DNA of 15,672 bases from CG2-30-40-21 sp043806395 (lineage in GTDB: Bacteria; UBA9089; CG2-30-40-21), in assembly GCA_043806395.1 (NCBI GenBank), contig JAZDHC010000302.1:1-15672 (forward strand). Direction: 5' to 3'. Shown piece after piece: positions 14,673 through 15,672 of this stretch. The translations under genes were made by a program, and so were the position numbers. The number at the start of each line of letters is the position of its first letter. The stretch's first letter is position 1. The notes below the pieces were generated by a model that worked only from the letters and a program-made list of their open reading frames with translations, was not told the DNA's origin and searched no databases.

Positions 14673-14739
14673 GTTTTTGGATAGGAAATGAGAGAGATTT
14701 AAGGAAAAGCATAAAAGACACAGAAGAGGAAACACAAAG

Positions 14740-14774
14740 CAGTAGCGTTGCACTTGCTACTGGCTAACAAGTGC
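14740..14774 (+). promoter_or_regulatory. Two mutually exclusive hairpins in the leader of the ZorA-like gene
   Basis: CAGTAGC (14740-14746) pairs with GCTACTG (14756-14762) across a 9-nt loop. GCACTTG (14750-14756) pairs with CAAGTGC (14768-14774) across 11 nt. The second stem uses loop bases and one stem base of the first, so both cannot form at once. No T-run follows and no peptide gene is evident, so an attenuator role is only a suggestion. Two 7-bp stems can also occur by chance. Confidence 0.4.
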
Positions 14775-14800
14775 TAAATATATAAAGGGGAATGAAAAGA

Positions 14801-15601
14801 ATGGAATTTTTACATCAATTATATAAATTCTTTCCGTATGTATCGATTATCACGCTTGATAAAAACACATTAACTGCTTGGTGGGTGGTAGGAACAATAG
14901 GTGTATTTGGATATTTTTCAATTCATATCTTACAAATTTGCAGTAGGTTACAAGAAAATATTAAAAAGGCGTTATCAGATCTATCCGAAGTTACTTTATC
15001 ATCTAACATTTTATTAATAGACACATGGAATGACTATTACGAAACATTTATTGATTTTTTTGGCTCTAAGAAAACCGATGAGTTTTCTTATGACTTTTTT
15101 AATGAAAAAAACCTTCTATCGTCCACTACAAATCTTAAAATGCTCAATTCAGTTAATGGCATACTTGTAGGACTTGGAATATTGGGGACATTTGTAGGGC
15201 TAACTGTTGGTATAAGTAATGTTAAGACAGGATCAACAGAAGAAATTACACTTAGCATTAAGACACTTCTTTCTGGTATGGGTACTGCATTCGTTTCTTC
15301 AGTTTGGGGAATGTTGCTTTCACTGCTTTTTATATTTATTGAAAAACATCAATTAAATAACCTTCATAATTCTATTCACAAGCTATGTTATGAGCTTGAT
15401 AAGCGATACAGAATTTCAAAAGAAGATGAACGGAAAATGGAAGTATCCAGACAAAAGGAAATTCTCAGTGATTATTTCATATATAAAGATGACAACGGAA
15501 ATGTTGTAAAACCAGGGAATGTGTTGCGTGATATCTATGACTCCGTTTATTTAGTCTCTTTTATAAAACCAAAAAAATACAATGATAAGTTCATATTTTA
15601 G
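14801..15601 (+). CDS. ZorA-like MotA/TolQ/ExbB proton-channel protein, apparently truncated
   Basis: This 266-residue protein has one N-terminal membrane span (about 24-46), then a loop leading to two spans (about 117-138 and 158-181). These carry the MotA/TolQ/ExbB pattern GILVGLGILGTFVGLTVGI and GMGTAFVSSVWGML. The LLSSTTNLKMLNSVNGIL entry is like ZorA of Zorya anti-phage systems, where the ZorA-ZorB channel uses ion flow to drive a long cytoplasmic tail and recruit nuclease effectors. After VLRDIYD (241-247), where I expect the tail, the sequence changes to a basic stretch KPKKYNDKF and stops. Either it is a short variant, or a frameshift, deletion or assembly break removed the tail. I chose the ATG at 14801 (AAAGGGG ten bases upstream) over 14792. 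ZorB is not in view. Confidence 0.7.
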   Translation: MEFLHQLYKFFPYVSIITLDKNTLTAWWVVGTIGVFGYFSIHILQICSRLQENIKKALSDLSEVTLSSNILLIDTWNDYYETFIDFFGSKKTDEFSYDFFNEKNLLSSTTNLKMLNSVNGILVGLGILGTFVGLTVGISNVKTGSTEEITLSIKTLLSGMGTAFVSSVWGMLLSLLFIFIEKHQLNNLHNSIHKLCYELDKRYRISKEDERKMEVSRQKEILSDYFIYKDDNGNVVKPGNVLRDIYDSVYLVSFIKPKKYNDKFIF

Positions 15602-15672
15602 CTTGAATTGCTTAAAAACATTTCAGAGATAGCGTTCTTAGAGATTACAGACTGTCAAAATCGCAAAAGATC
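15602..15672. other. Tail of the window after the ZorA-like stop
   Basis: These 71 nt read in the same frame as a short lysine- and leucine-rich stretch that does not look like a ZorA coiled-coil tail. No new start with a ribosome-binding site is visible. I cannot tell what follows. Confidence 0.3.

Noticed and set aside
14478..14684. A 68-codon open frame overlapping the end of lptF
   Set aside because: It begins inside lptF in another frame, runs through the strong promoter, and shows no recognisable domain or ribosome-binding site.

Overview
This is a housekeeping, probably origin-proximal stretch of a Gram-negative bacterial chromosome. It carries mnmG (gidA), rsmG (gidB), parA and parB, with a perfect parS site inside parB, followed by uvrA and an LptF/LptG-type lipopolysaccharide-export permease. 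All genes are on the + strand. The permease implies an outer membrane. The sequence is AT-leaning, the gid/par block is broken up by accessory genes, and the gaps hold palindromic repeats. That style resembles uncultured candidate-phylum genomes, but I cannot name the organism from sequence alone.

Layout: 1-389 holds a short inverted repeat and the likely mnmG promoter. 390-3756 is a tightly packed operon: mnmG, an MNT nucleotidyltransferase, a HEPN-domain protein, then rsmG. The MNT/HEPN toxin-antitoxin-like pair is wedged between mnmG and rsmG with 4-14 nt junctions. 3757-4010 is almost entirely nested inverted repeats. parA (4011-4778) is separated from parB (9544-10395) by two paralogous GT-C-type membrane glycosyltransferase-like genes and a small GxxExxY/PD-(D/E)xK nuclease-like gene. 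uvrA (10536-13394) has repeat sequence at both ends. lptF follows at 13495. The last gene (14801-15601) has its own strong promoter and resembles the proton-channel subunit ZorA of Zorya anti-phage systems. It stops before the long tail expected of ZorA.

Two palindrome families run through the window. Family A has arms built of degenerate 8-nt units: 9-86, 13361-13471, and the ends of a 453-bp cassette at 9048-9500 that contains the GxxExxY gene. Family B consists of hairpins of the GTAGGGGC type: 3753-3779, 3854-3915 and 10401-10492. Its stems differ by compensatory changes.

The observations most worth following are the GxxExxY gene sitting exactly between terminal inverted repeats related to gene-less copies nearby, the tandem GT-C pair in which the first copy has lost the acidic motif and other family signatures, the covarying hairpins, and the truncated ZorA-like gene.
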